From Dechloromonas sp. A34 (lineage in GTDB: Bacteria; Pseudomonadota; Gammaproteobacteria; Burkholderiales; Rhodocyclaceae): a stretch of DNA of 64,000 nt. This document shows positions 57,213 through 64,000 of this stretch, one piece after another. The DNA lies in contig NZ_CP102486.1 in NCBI RefSeq assembly GCF_026261605.1, positions 2,232,001-2,296,000 of the forward strand, in the 5' to 3' direction. The position numbers were made by a program, and so were the translations under genes. The stretch's first letter is position 1; the number at the start of each line of letters is the position of its first letter. Below the pieces are notes generated by a model. It had not been told where the DNA came from. It searched no databases and was given only the letters and a program-made list of their open reading frames with translations.

Positions 57213-57290
57213 CTAATTGAACAGCAGATAAATTACTACCAGCACGATGGCCGGCACACCCAAGATCCAACCCAGCACATATTTTCCCAT
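57213..57290 (-). CDS. 25-residue membrane protein
   Basis: A tiny membrane protein, MGKYVLGWILGVP at the start, then AIVLVVIYLLFN to the stop, forming one membrane helix. GGAG lies 9 bases before the ATG. Similar 25-residue single-helix proteins (MGKY-x-LGW-x-LGVP) recur in proteobacteria as I remember them. Function unknown. Confidence 0.65.
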   Translation of the reverse strand: MGKYVLGWILGVPAIVLVVIYLLFN

Positions 57291-57873
57291 GATCGACGCT
57301 CCGTAAGGCTGATGTCATCTCCGATTCGAGTCGTCAGCGCAGTTGTCGCGGGCGCCCGGTGGCAGAGTGGAAAGATATCCATCGAAGGCCACTACCACAG
57401 CGTCGAGAATATGTAGAAACTCAGTGACGTTCTGTTCGATGACGCACAGAAAAAGTTTCATACGGGTAGGCCGCTACCAGTCACGCGCCGACTCTGATGC
57501 TCAGTAAGCAGCCTTGAACTGCATTTCGTTGACCTGGTGCACGCAAATCAAGGAAAGCCTGCTCAAACACGGCACGGGAAAGCAGCTCGCCGAAGAGAGT
57601 GCGGCGAGCACCGTCAACAAGGATCGCGCGCAACATGGCGAGGCCGAGCGGGTGGCATACCCCCCGAACGTCGGCACCCCGCGCAACACCGGCCGCTCAA
57701 CTGAGCCAGCACCAACGGCGGCTTTGGTCGATTTCCGATCTGTCGAGCGAATGTCGCGACCGGTGTTTGTTATCGGCTTTTAGCCGGTCTTGTATGGCAA
57801 GTGATAAGTCGGTGCGGGCGCTCTGCGCCATAGGTGTCTGCAATTTCTTGAGGAAAAAAGCAAGGGCAGCTGC
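57291..57873. other. Region with no convincing gene
   Basis: About 580 bases. Short open frames exist on both strands but none has a ribosome site, sensible composition or a recognisable motif. It may hold a decayed gene. No RNA gene is recognised. Confidence 0.5.
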
Positions 57874-58293
57874 CTATCGCGAGCCGGCGCTGACCGCGAG
57901 ATAAATCTCCCGCAGGAAAAGGGAGAGCGCTGCGATCATCGATCCCATTGCCAGAATGAACAGCGCGGCAACCAGCCGCGTGAGATCAGCAGCCATCAGC
58001 GCGCCAATAAATGCTCCTGCCACGACAAAGCAAACCAGAAGTGCGGCAATGACCGCGAACAAGATCGCCAGGTAAATCAGGTGGCGACGCCTTGCCAACA
58101 ACAGCAGTTCTAGGCTGTCCGCGATAGCCATTTCACTGTTTGCATGCATCTCAGTCACCACCCGGCGCCTGTCGATAATTCGGCCAAGGCGGGTATTCAT
58201 TCCGCCAATCAAGGTCGAGATCGCGGTGAGAAGAAATACCGGCGCCACAGAAAGCTGGATGACGTGCGCGATATCGGTGAGGTGAGTTTCCAT
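57874..58293 (-). CDS. DUF2721 membrane protein
   Basis: A 139-residue protein with three membrane helices and the conserved segment APVFLLTAISTLIGGMNTRLGRI-like start (family DUF2721), followed by RRHLIYLAILFAVIAALLV. Function unknown. The ATG was chosen for AGGAC nearby. Confidence 0.82.
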   Translation of the reverse strand: METHLTDIAHVIQLSVAPVFLLTAISTLIGGMNTRLGRIIDRRRVVTEMHANSEMAIADSLELLLLARRRHLIYLAILFAVIAALLVCFVVAGAFIGALMAADLTRLVAALFILAMGSMIAALSLFLREIYLAVSAGSR

Positions 58294-58365
58294 AAGTCCT
58301 GGTGCCTTCGTTTGATTTTTCAATCATACGGCCGAACTCCCGGCGCGGGGCCAGCGAGCGTTTTC

Positions 58366-59313
58366 CTATGCGTAGCTATCGGCTTCGGCCTGCAGCCAAT
58401 TCTTGAAAGCGCTGACCACGGGGCGTTCGGCAATGGCTTGGGGAATGACGAGATAGTAGGCGTAGGCCGAAGGCAGGGTAGTGGCAAACGGGATCAACAG
58501 GCGCCCGGCGGTTACTTCGGCTTCCACCTGCGGCCTGAGAGCGAGGGCCACGCCCTGGCCTTCGACCGCCGCCTCCTGGGCCAGGATGGAATTAGAAAAG
58601 CGCGGGCCGCGCTCGATGTCGACGCCGCTGACCCCGGCGAGCTTGAACCACTCATGCCAGCTTGGCCGCTGCTCCGGGTCGGGAATCGATTCGTCGTGGA
58701 TCAGGATCTGATCGATCAGATCGTCGGGCGTGCGTAGCGGCGCTTCACCGTCCAGCAGGCGCGGGCTGCAGACCAGCACATAGTCCGGCGTCAGTATTTT
58801 CTCCACCTGATAACCGGGATAGTTGCCGGTGCCAAAGCGGATTGCCACTTCACTGGCTTCATGGCGCGGGTCGCTGGCTTCGACGGTCATCTCGAGCGCC
58901 GTCTGCGGGCCATCGATATTTTCCGGATTGCTCGAAATGCGGATCGCGACCTCGGCATGGGCCAGGGAAAAACGGGCCAGTCGGGGCACCAGCCAGCGCG
59001 TGGCGAACGAGGGCGGGGCGGTGACATTCAGGGCCAGGCTGGCGCTGCGCCGGGTGCTCTCGATGGCGGCGGCGAAACTGTCCATGCCATCCCTGACCTT
59101 GGGATACATCGCCAGACCTTCGTCGGTCAGTTGCAGCGCCTTCGGCAGGCGTTGAAACAGCGAAAAGCCTAGATAGGTTTCCAGGCTCTTGATTTGCTGG
59201 CTGACCGCGGCCGGTGTCACGTGCAACTCGTCCGCCGCCTTCCTGAAGCTGAGATGGCGGGCAGCGGCTTCAAAGGTTCGGAATGTGGAGAGCGGGGGAA
59301 GGCGATAGGCCAC
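58366..59313 (-). CDS. LysR-family transcriptional regulator (GcvA-like)
   Basis: A 315-residue regulator. Residues 1-60 form the winged helix-turn-helix (LPPLSTFRTFEAAARHLSFRK at the very start, TPAAVSQQIKSLE as recognition helix); the rest is the substrate-binding-type effector domain. The GcvA-like opening is clear. It is divergent from the 67-residue gene at 59444 and may control it. Effector unknown. Confidence 0.9.
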   Translation of the reverse strand: MAYRLPPLSTFRTFEAAARHLSFRKAADELHVTPAAVSQQIKSLETYLGFSLFQRLPKALQLTDEGLAMYPKVRDGMDSFAAAIESTRRSASLALNVTAPPSFATRWLVPRLARFSLAHAEVAIRISSNPENIDGPQTALEMTVEASDPRHEASEVAIRFGTGNYPGYQVEKILTPDYVLVCSPRLLDGEAPLRTPDDLIDQILIHDESIPDPEQRPSWHEWFKLAGVSGVDIERGPRFSNSILAQEAAVEGQGVALALRPQVEAEVTAGRLLIPFATTLPSAYAYYLVIPQAIAERPVVSAFKNWLQAEADSYA

Positions 59314-59443
59314 GATAGGTTGCCGGTGATTGATTGCGTTAAGTTTATCTAATGTGGTCGATAATAAATCATTGTTTGTTGCAGTGCACCATGGGGCCTA
59401 TATTTGAATCGTCACTTCCCATCAGGAAATAAAGGAGTCAGTC

Positions 59444-59647
59444 ATGTTCCCCACCGAGATTCTTTATCGAATTTATGGCGTGCCCAGCCAGAAGCCGGCT
59501 GAATCCATCGGATACGACGCCATCTTCAAAGGCGAAGCCAGCGAACCGGCGGACATCGGCATCGGCAACTGGTTGCCCGGTTTGCGACCGGTCGAGTGCG
59601 ATGTCGACACCTACTTCAAGGACGTCTTTGCCGGGCGCTACTTCTGA
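59444..59647 (+). CDS. Small conserved protein, 67 residues
   Basis: A 67-residue soluble, acidic protein with a clear AAGGAG site. It opens with MFPTEILYRIYGVPSQ and ends VFAGRYF. No family recognised. Divergent from the LysR gene, with about 130 bases between them, and followed by another small gene. Confidence 0.6.
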   Translation: MFPTEILYRIYGVPSQKPAESIGYDAIFKGEASEPADIGIGNWLPGLRPVECDVDTYFKDVFAGRYF

Positions 59648-59694
59648 CGCTGATTGCCAACCGCTTTTCAGCCGGAACCGGCGGGAGGCTTGTC

Positions 59695-59904
59695 ATGATC
59701 GCACCTAAAATCCTGCCGTGGATGGCGAGCCGGGCCGGCATCGATGACGAGCAGGCCTTGCGTCTATGGCAGCGTTCCGCCGCCGAAGCCGAGCAGTCGC
59801 ATGGCGGCCGGGAAGGTGCCGGCTATCACGGCGAGGCGATGAGCCGTTTCATCGATGCCCTTGCGGCGCACGGAAACCTCGATCGTGGGGCGCTCAACGG
59901 CTGA
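59695..59904 (+). CDS. Small hypothetical protein, 69 residues
   Basis: A 69-residue soluble, helical protein with GGAGG before its ATG (KILPWMASRAGIDDEQALRLW). Its 3' end overlaps the converging HupE-like gene by 11 bases. No family recognised. Probably co-transcribed with the gene at 59444. Confidence 0.6.
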   Translation: MIAPKILPWMASRAGIDDEQALRLWQRSAAEAEQSHGGREGAGYHGEAMSRFIDALAAHGNLDRGALNG

Positions 59905-61018
59905 GCAGCTTTAGGTCGAAGGCCCGTTCGATCAGCCAGAGGGCGGCGACCAGCACCGTGAATAGCGAGCCCCAGACGAAAACGCCGCGCCGGTAGAACG
60001 CCGAGTGGCGCAGTACGAAGGCAAGCGGCAGAAAGCCGGCGACGATCGCCAGTTGCCCGACCTCGACCCCGAGATTGAAGCCGACCAGGGACAGCACAAG
60101 GGAATCGGCGGGCAGGCCGAGTTCGCTCAGCACGCTGGCGAAGCCGAAGCCGTGGATCAATCCGAAGCCGAAAGCCACCACCCAGCGGCGGTGCGCCACC
60201 ACCGGGTAGAGGTTGTTGGCGGCGGCGAGCACGACCGAAAGGGCGATGGCCGACTCGACCAGGCGCGAGGGCAGGGCGAGCACGCCGAGGGCGGCCAGCG
60301 ACAGGGTGATCGAGTGGGCGGCGGTGAACGAGGTCACCACCCAGAGCACCTCGCGCCAGGCTGCGCCGAAGCGGGCGACGCCGCGCCAGCCCTCCTTGGT
60401 GTGGACGAGAACGGCCGGCAGCAGCAGGGCGAGCAGGAACAGGATGTGGTCGAAGCCGATCCAGATGTGCCAGATGCCTTCTACCAGGTATTGCCTGAAC
60501 TGCGTCAGGCGGGAGACGGCGTCCGGGCCGAAGCGCAGGGTGCCGCTGGTCGGGGATAGCACCGCGCTGTGGGTCGTGCCATCCACCGTCAGGCGCAACA
60601 GGCCGCGGTGCAGGCCATCGAGGTCGAAGAGCAGCCGGTAGCCCAGTTGCAGATCGCCCGCGGAAGCCGGGCAGGCACCGGCGAGATGGAGCACGGCATA
60701 GCCGCCGTCGGTATGGGTATCGACCTGCAGCGCCGTCAGTTTCAGGGGGCACGGTCCGCCGCGCTGCACTTCGAGGCGACTCAGCGCCCAGGCCGCGACG
60801 TTGGCTTGCCGGGTGCGCAATTCGCCCCAGGTGATTTCCCCGTTGCCGTCGCCGTCCAGGCCGATCGCGAAGTCGATGTCGCGCAAGGCGATGTCCCACT
60901 GCGCGATGACTTCCGAACCACGGGCGTCGATCACCAGGTAACTGTCGCTGGCCTTGTGCGCCCATGCGGAGAAGTGCGCGCAGAACAGGGCGATGAACAA
61001 CAGCCGGCGGCAGCTCAT
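59894..61018 (-). CDS. HupE/UreJ-family membrane protein with EF-hand-like loop
   Basis: A 374-residue protein: signal peptide, periplasmic domain of about 160 residues with a calcium-loop-like DGDGNGEITWGE near residue 55, then six or seven membrane helices with the HupE/UreJ signature FDHILFLLALLLPAVLV and TAAHSITLSLAAL. HupE/UreJ proteins are candidate nickel or cobalt transporters. It overlaps the TPR gene by 4 bases. Confidence 0.85.
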   Translation of the reverse strand: MSCRRLLFIALFCAHFSAWAHKASDSYLVIDARGSEVIAQWDIALRDIDFAIGLDGDGNGEITWGELRTRQANVAAWALSRLEVQRGGPCPLKLTALQVDTHTDGGYAVLHLAGACPASAGDLQLGYRLLFDLDGLHRGLLRLTVDGTTHSAVLSPTSGTLRFGPDAVSRLTQFRQYLVEGIWHIWIGFDHILFLLALLLPAVLVHTKEGWRGVARFGAAWREVLWVVTSFTAAHSITLSLAALGVLALPSRLVESAIALSVVLAAANNLYPVVAHRRWVVAFGFGLIHGFGFASVLSELGLPADSLVLSLVGFNLGVEVGQLAIVAGFLPLAFVLRHSAFYRRGVFVWGSLFTVLVAALWLIERAFDLKLLSR

Positions 61019-62216
61019 CGCACTGCCCCGGATTGGCTCAGTTGGCGGGCGAGCTGGCGCAGGCCGGCGTCTTCGAAGCCGCTTGCCTGCAGCCAGTCGA
61101 GCACCGGCCGGGCGGCGTCGGCGTCGCCGGCGGCGCTAGCCGCCTCAAGCAGGATGCGGGCGTCGCGCGGCTCCCTCTGGACGCGGTAGTTTTCCGCGGC
61201 CAGCGCGACGGCCGTTTTGGCGTCGTTTTTCAGGCGCAAATAGAAACGGGCCTCTTCGGCGCGGTGGGTGGTGTCGCCGCGCCGCCGGGCGGCGGCGAAG
61301 CGGTCATCCAGCGCCTGGCGGTGGGCGGTGGCGGCTGGCAGCTTGAGCCGGGTCTCGGCCTCGGCCAGGCGCAGCAGCAGCCCATCCGAGGATTCCCAGG
61401 CGGCGAGCTGGTCGACAACTGCGGCCGGACGGTTGCGGTCGAGCAGAAAGTCGCACCACGCGGCGAGCAGGTAGCCGTCGTCGCGGCCGATGGCCAGTGC
61501 CTGCCGATAGTGCCCCTCGGCCGTGGCGAACTGCCCCTGCCAGGCGGCGACTTCGCCGAGCCGGGTGTGCAGCCACAGGCGATGGTCGTCGTCGCTGCTG
61601 GCGGCGAGTGCCTGCTGCAAGGTCCGGTAAGCCTGGTCCAGGTGGCCGGTGTAGGCCAGCGTCAAACCGGCGCAGCCGCCAAAGAGCACGGTGCGCCCAA
61701 GCCGCCGCAAGGCGGCGCACTCCTTTTCGGCCGCCGTGTAGTCGGCCTGGACCAGATAGATCGCTCCCCGCCAGGCATGCGCGCCGGCCAGATCGGCATC
61801 CTGTTCCTGGGCCGCAGCATAGTCGGCGAGGGCGCCGGAAAAGTCGTGGCGGTACTGGCGTAGCGTGCCGCGCACCATCAGCACCGGTGCCGACAAGGGG
61901 GCGAAAATCCGCCGATGATGGCGTCGGCATAGCCGATATAGCGCGGGTCGCCGCGCGCCATCGCCAGGTCGAAATACTTCTGCGCCAGCGCGACGGCTGC
62001 TGCCTGGTCGCTCGGCCTGGCGGCCACTGCGGTGCGTAGCGCGGCCAGTTCGCGGGCGGTGGCGTCGGCCGCCCGAAACGGCAGGCGCTCGATGACCGTC
62101 GCATCATATTCCGGGGTGTAGGGAGCGGCCCGGACTTGCGGTGCCAGGGCGCAGAGCATTCCCAGCAAGATGTACCGGCAGACCAACATCAAGCTAGTAA
62201 TTTGCCTGCTTTTCAT
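61015..62216 (-). pseudogene. TPR-repeat secreted protein, frameshifted in a C run
   Basis: Two frames make one protein of about 395 residues. The first, from 62216, gives a signal peptide and one repeat, ending near 61878; the second, from about 61896, continues with tetratricopeptide repeats (ALADYAAAQEQD, TAEGHYRQALAIG). On the coding strand the break lies at a run of five Cs (about 61898-61902); one extra C would join FSP to LSAPVLMVRG. It is a polymerase slip, a sequencing error or phase variation. Partner of the HupE-like gene. Confidence 0.78.
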
Positions 62217-62284
62217 ATATCCATAACATGGTGGCGCGGTAATTATTACCGTTGAATCCACTCATTTAATCCCAGGAGACAATC

Positions 62285-62506
62285 ATGAACAAGTTACTTT
62301 CCGCATTGGTCGTTGCAGCCATGGCAACCACATCCGTCGGTGCTTTTGCTGGGTCTCACGGTGGCGCCATGTCCGATAAGGACAAGGCAGACAAGATGGC
62401 GGCCTGCAAGAAGATGGACCCCAAGGCCGATGAAAAAATGAAGGCCGAGTGCAAGAAAATGATGGATGAAAAGCCGATGCCGATGATGGATGACAAGAAG
62501 AAATAA
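62285..62506 (+). CDS. Small periplasmic Lys/Met/Asp-rich protein
   Basis: A 73-residue protein with a signal peptide ending GAFA. The mature part is rich in Lys, Asp and Met (ADKMAACKKMDPKADEKMK, PMPMMDDKKK) with two Cys, a composition seen in small metal- or stress-linked periplasmic proteins. Strong GGAG site. It ends at a terminator. Confidence 0.75.
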   Translation: MNKLLSALVVAAMATTSVGAFAGSHGGAMSDKDKADKMAACKKMDPKADEKMKAECKKMMDEKPMPMMDDKKK

Positions 62507-62523
62507 GGGCTGACTTCCTTCCC

Positions 62524-62552
62524 AAAAAGCGGACCCGGCGGTCCGCTTTTTT
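62524..62552 (+). terminator. Rho-independent terminator
   Basis: AAAGCGGACC-CGGC-GGTCCGCTTTTTT: a perfect 10-bp stem with a 4-base loop and a T run, 18 bases after the preceding stop codon. Confidence 0.92.
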
Positions 62553-63168
62553 GTTGCCAACACCGGGCAATAGTGCTGGAACGATAGTTGCTGAGGAAGT
62601 CAGCATCATCGGCAACCGAGACGCCTCGCCAATAACCGGGCGTCCCCCAGCGTACTTGCAAGCATCCGGCAAAAATCAGACGACCAGCGCGCTCCAGAAC
62701 GCCATCGTGCAGGGCTGCCTGGAGGCAGTGATCGCCGCCCTCGACGCCGGGGCGGATATCGAGGCACCCGATATCCAGGGCTTTGGCGGGCTTCCATTGC
62801 GCAGCGCATGTTTTCACGGACACATCCCGATCGTGGTCGAGCTGTTGAAACGCGGCGCCGATATTCATGCACTCAATTACGAAGGCATTGGGGCGCCGGT
62901 GCGCACGGCAGTGCGCGGCGGACAGCCGGAAACCGTGCGCCTGCTACTCGAGCACGGTGCCGATCTGCCGCTGGGAGTCAGCCTTGGCCTGAGCCATGAA
63001 GAAGTATTCAAGGCCCAACTGGTCGCCGCGATCTGCCAGCAAAGCCGTCTGGACGAGTCTTCCCGCCCGGCGGATTCCCAGCCTGACCATCAGATCAAGG
63101 AATTTTTCGTCTCCCAGGAAGAACTCGATCGCCTGTTCGGCAAACGGGAAAAATCTGTCAGAGCCTAA
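62551..63168 (+). CDS. Ankyrin-repeat protein
   Basis: A frame of about 205 residues with three ankyrin repeats (LEAVIAALDAGADIEAPD, HIPIVVELLKRGADIHALN, PETVRLLLEHGADL) and a charged C-terminal tail. There is no ATG in the first 60 residues, so the start is uncertain: it may be a TTG or GTG, or the gene may have lost its start beside the terminator. Likely a protein-binding adapter. Confidence 0.7.
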   Translation: MLPTPGNSAGTIVAEEVSIIGNRDASPITGRPPAYLQASGKNQTTSALQNAIVQGCLEAVIAALDAGADIEAPDIQGFGGLPLRSACFHGHIPIVVELLKRGADIHALNYEGIGAPVRTAVRGGQPETVRLLLEHGADLPLGVSLGLSHEEVFKAQLVAAICQQSRLDESSRPADSQPDHQIKEFFVSQEELDRLFGKREKSVRA

Positions 63169-63310
63169 TCGGCAAGCCGGCCGGTTTTATTCCAAAGTCC
63201 TGGAAAATGGGGTGTCCGATTCTCTATAAAGAGATTTTTTCCGGTCTTCGTCATAATGCTGGCGGGTCGGCAAACCTTGCCTCGAGATGCCCAGTTTTCA
63301 CCGCGACGCC

Positions 63311-63838
63311 ATGACCAATATTCTGATCGTCTATTCCACAACCGACGGCCACACCCTGGCCATCTGCCGAGTACTCGAGCAGGTGGTCGAGCGCCATGGC
63401 CTGGCGGTGACGCTGGCCGAGATCGGCGATGCGGAACGGCTCGACCTGGCCGCTTTCGACAAGATCGTGATCGGCGCCAGCATCCGTTATGGTCGGCACA
63501 GCCAGCAGGTCTTGGATTTCGTCGGCCGCCACCAGGCGATGCTCGATGCCCGGCCGAACGCCTTCTTCTCGGTCAACATCGTCGCCCGCAAGCCAGAGAA
63601 GAATCGGCCGGAAACCAACCCCTACCTGCTCAAGTTTCTCCGCCAAATATCCTGGCATCCACGCCAACTGGCGGTTTTCGCCGGCAAACTGGACTATCCG
63701 CGCTATCGCTTCGTCGATCGCCTGATGATCCGTTTCATCATGCTGCTCACCCACGGCCCGACGGACCCGCGCACCGTCGTCGAGTTCACCGACTGGCAGG
63801 CGGTGGAAGCCTTCGGCCACACCCTCGCCGAGATGTAG
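63311..63838 (+). CDS. hemG: Menaquinone-dependent protoporphyrinogen IX dehydrogenase (HemG)
   Basis: A 175-residue flavodoxin-like protein. ILIVYSTTDGHTLAICR is the FMN phosphate loop; IVIGASIRYGRH and FFSVNIVARKPEKN are HemG segments. It oxidises protoporphyrinogen IX in heme synthesis. A start 8 residues earlier exists but does not match the family's N-terminus. Confidence 0.9.
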   Translation: MTNILIVYSTTDGHTLAICRVLEQVVERHGLAVTLAEIGDAERLDLAAFDKIVIGASIRYGRHSQQVLDFVGRHQAMLDARPNAFFSVNIVARKPEKNRPETNPYLLKFLRQISWHPRQLAVFAGKLDYPRYRFVDRLMIRFIMLLTHGPTDPRTVVEFTDWQAVEAFGHTLAEM

Positions 63839-63865
63839 CGGGCAGTGCCGCTGCGCGCCGGTGGG

Positions 63866-64000
63866 TTAGGCGACGCTGGCGGCGAGTTCGACGGATAGGC
63901 CGTCGGCCAGGGCGAGCAGATCGGCGGCCTGAGCTTCGCAGGCCGCGCGGGTGGCCTCATCGAGCGCCTTCAACCAGCGCCGGGGAATGGCGTCCTTGCC
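63866..64000 (-). CDS. C-terminal end of a probable ADP-ribosylglycohydrolase (partial)
   Basis: The last 44 codons of a minus-strand gene cut by the window edge. GKDAIPRRWLKALDEATRA resembles the C-terminal signature of ADP-ribosylglycohydrolases (G-x2-A-I-P-x-R-W-L). With draT in this genome, DraG, which removes ADP-ribose from NifH, is a candidate, but the fragment is too short to be sure. Confidence 0.45.
   Translation of the reverse strand, partial: GKDAIPRRWLKALDEATRAACEAQAADLLALADGLSVELAASVA

Noticed and set aside
57514..57783. Plus-strand frame of 89 codons in the empty region
   Set aside because: Composition and lack of a ribosome site make it unlikely to be translated; the opposite-strand frame is equally poor.

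Overview
This window looks like a chromosomal segment from a nitrogen-fixing betaproteobacterium, most like the Rhodocyclaceae (Dechloromonas/Azonexus-type). The evidence is a nifHDKT-ferredoxin-nifY-LRV cluster under a sigma54/NifA promoter, a neighbouring draT, globin and hemerythrin genes, and GC-rich coding throughout the second two thirds. This is inference from gene content; no rRNA or tRNA gene is visible to fix the taxonomy.

Bases 1 to about 19,160 are foreign: less GC-rich, densely packed with accessory genes, and ending inside comEC, whose first third is missing. The left end and any integrase lie outside the window. In order this element carries: (a) a vWA / PP2C phosphatase / kinase-like triad (TerY-P type) followed by a secreted thermonuclease; (b) small plasmid-type genes; (c) a replication block made of a DUF5131 protein, a NADAR protein, a 77-residue protein, a family B DNA polymerase with proofreading domain and an SF3 (D5/P4-type) helicase, in which three successive genes sit directly behind terminator-like hairpins; (d) a four-gene minus-strand operon (HEPN, XRE-ImmA/IrrE protease, PIN nuclease, unknown 384-residue protein) that looks like an undescribed defence or toxin-antitoxin system, its last gene cut by an intact IS66 element with an 8-bp target duplication; (e) a leftover IS21-type end and two hypothetical genes at the comEC junction.

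From 19.2 to 36 kb the host chromosome shows the comEC remnant, two alpha/beta hydrolases, the nif operon on the minus strand (nifH at 29.8 kb down to an unknown gene at 22.4 kb), draT divergent from nifH, a large CHASE-PAS hybrid histidine kinase, and a second NifA/sigma54-type promoter driving a SIR2-like protein, an unknown protein and a bacteriohemerythrin. A C-terminal fragment at the very end of the window resembles ADP-ribosylglycohydrolases and may be draG.

From 37 to 41.5 kb lies a Gram-negative stressosome operon (globin-type RsbR, RsbS, RsbT, RsbX) with a GGDEF/EAL output protein. From 42.8 to 50.6 kb, on the minus strand, glutaminase-STAS-cNMP, FecR, OmpA-like, CHASE2 adenylate/guanylate cyclase and a (frameshifted) Na+/H+ antiporter with a cNMP domain form what reads as a cyclic-nucleotide circuit. 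The remainder holds a flavin reductase, a LolD/FtsX-type ABC exporter with an AttH-like lipocalin protein, a LysR regulator, a HupE/UreJ-like protein with a frameshifted TPR partner, an ankyrin protein and HemG. Large parts of 55.7-58 kb have little coding content.
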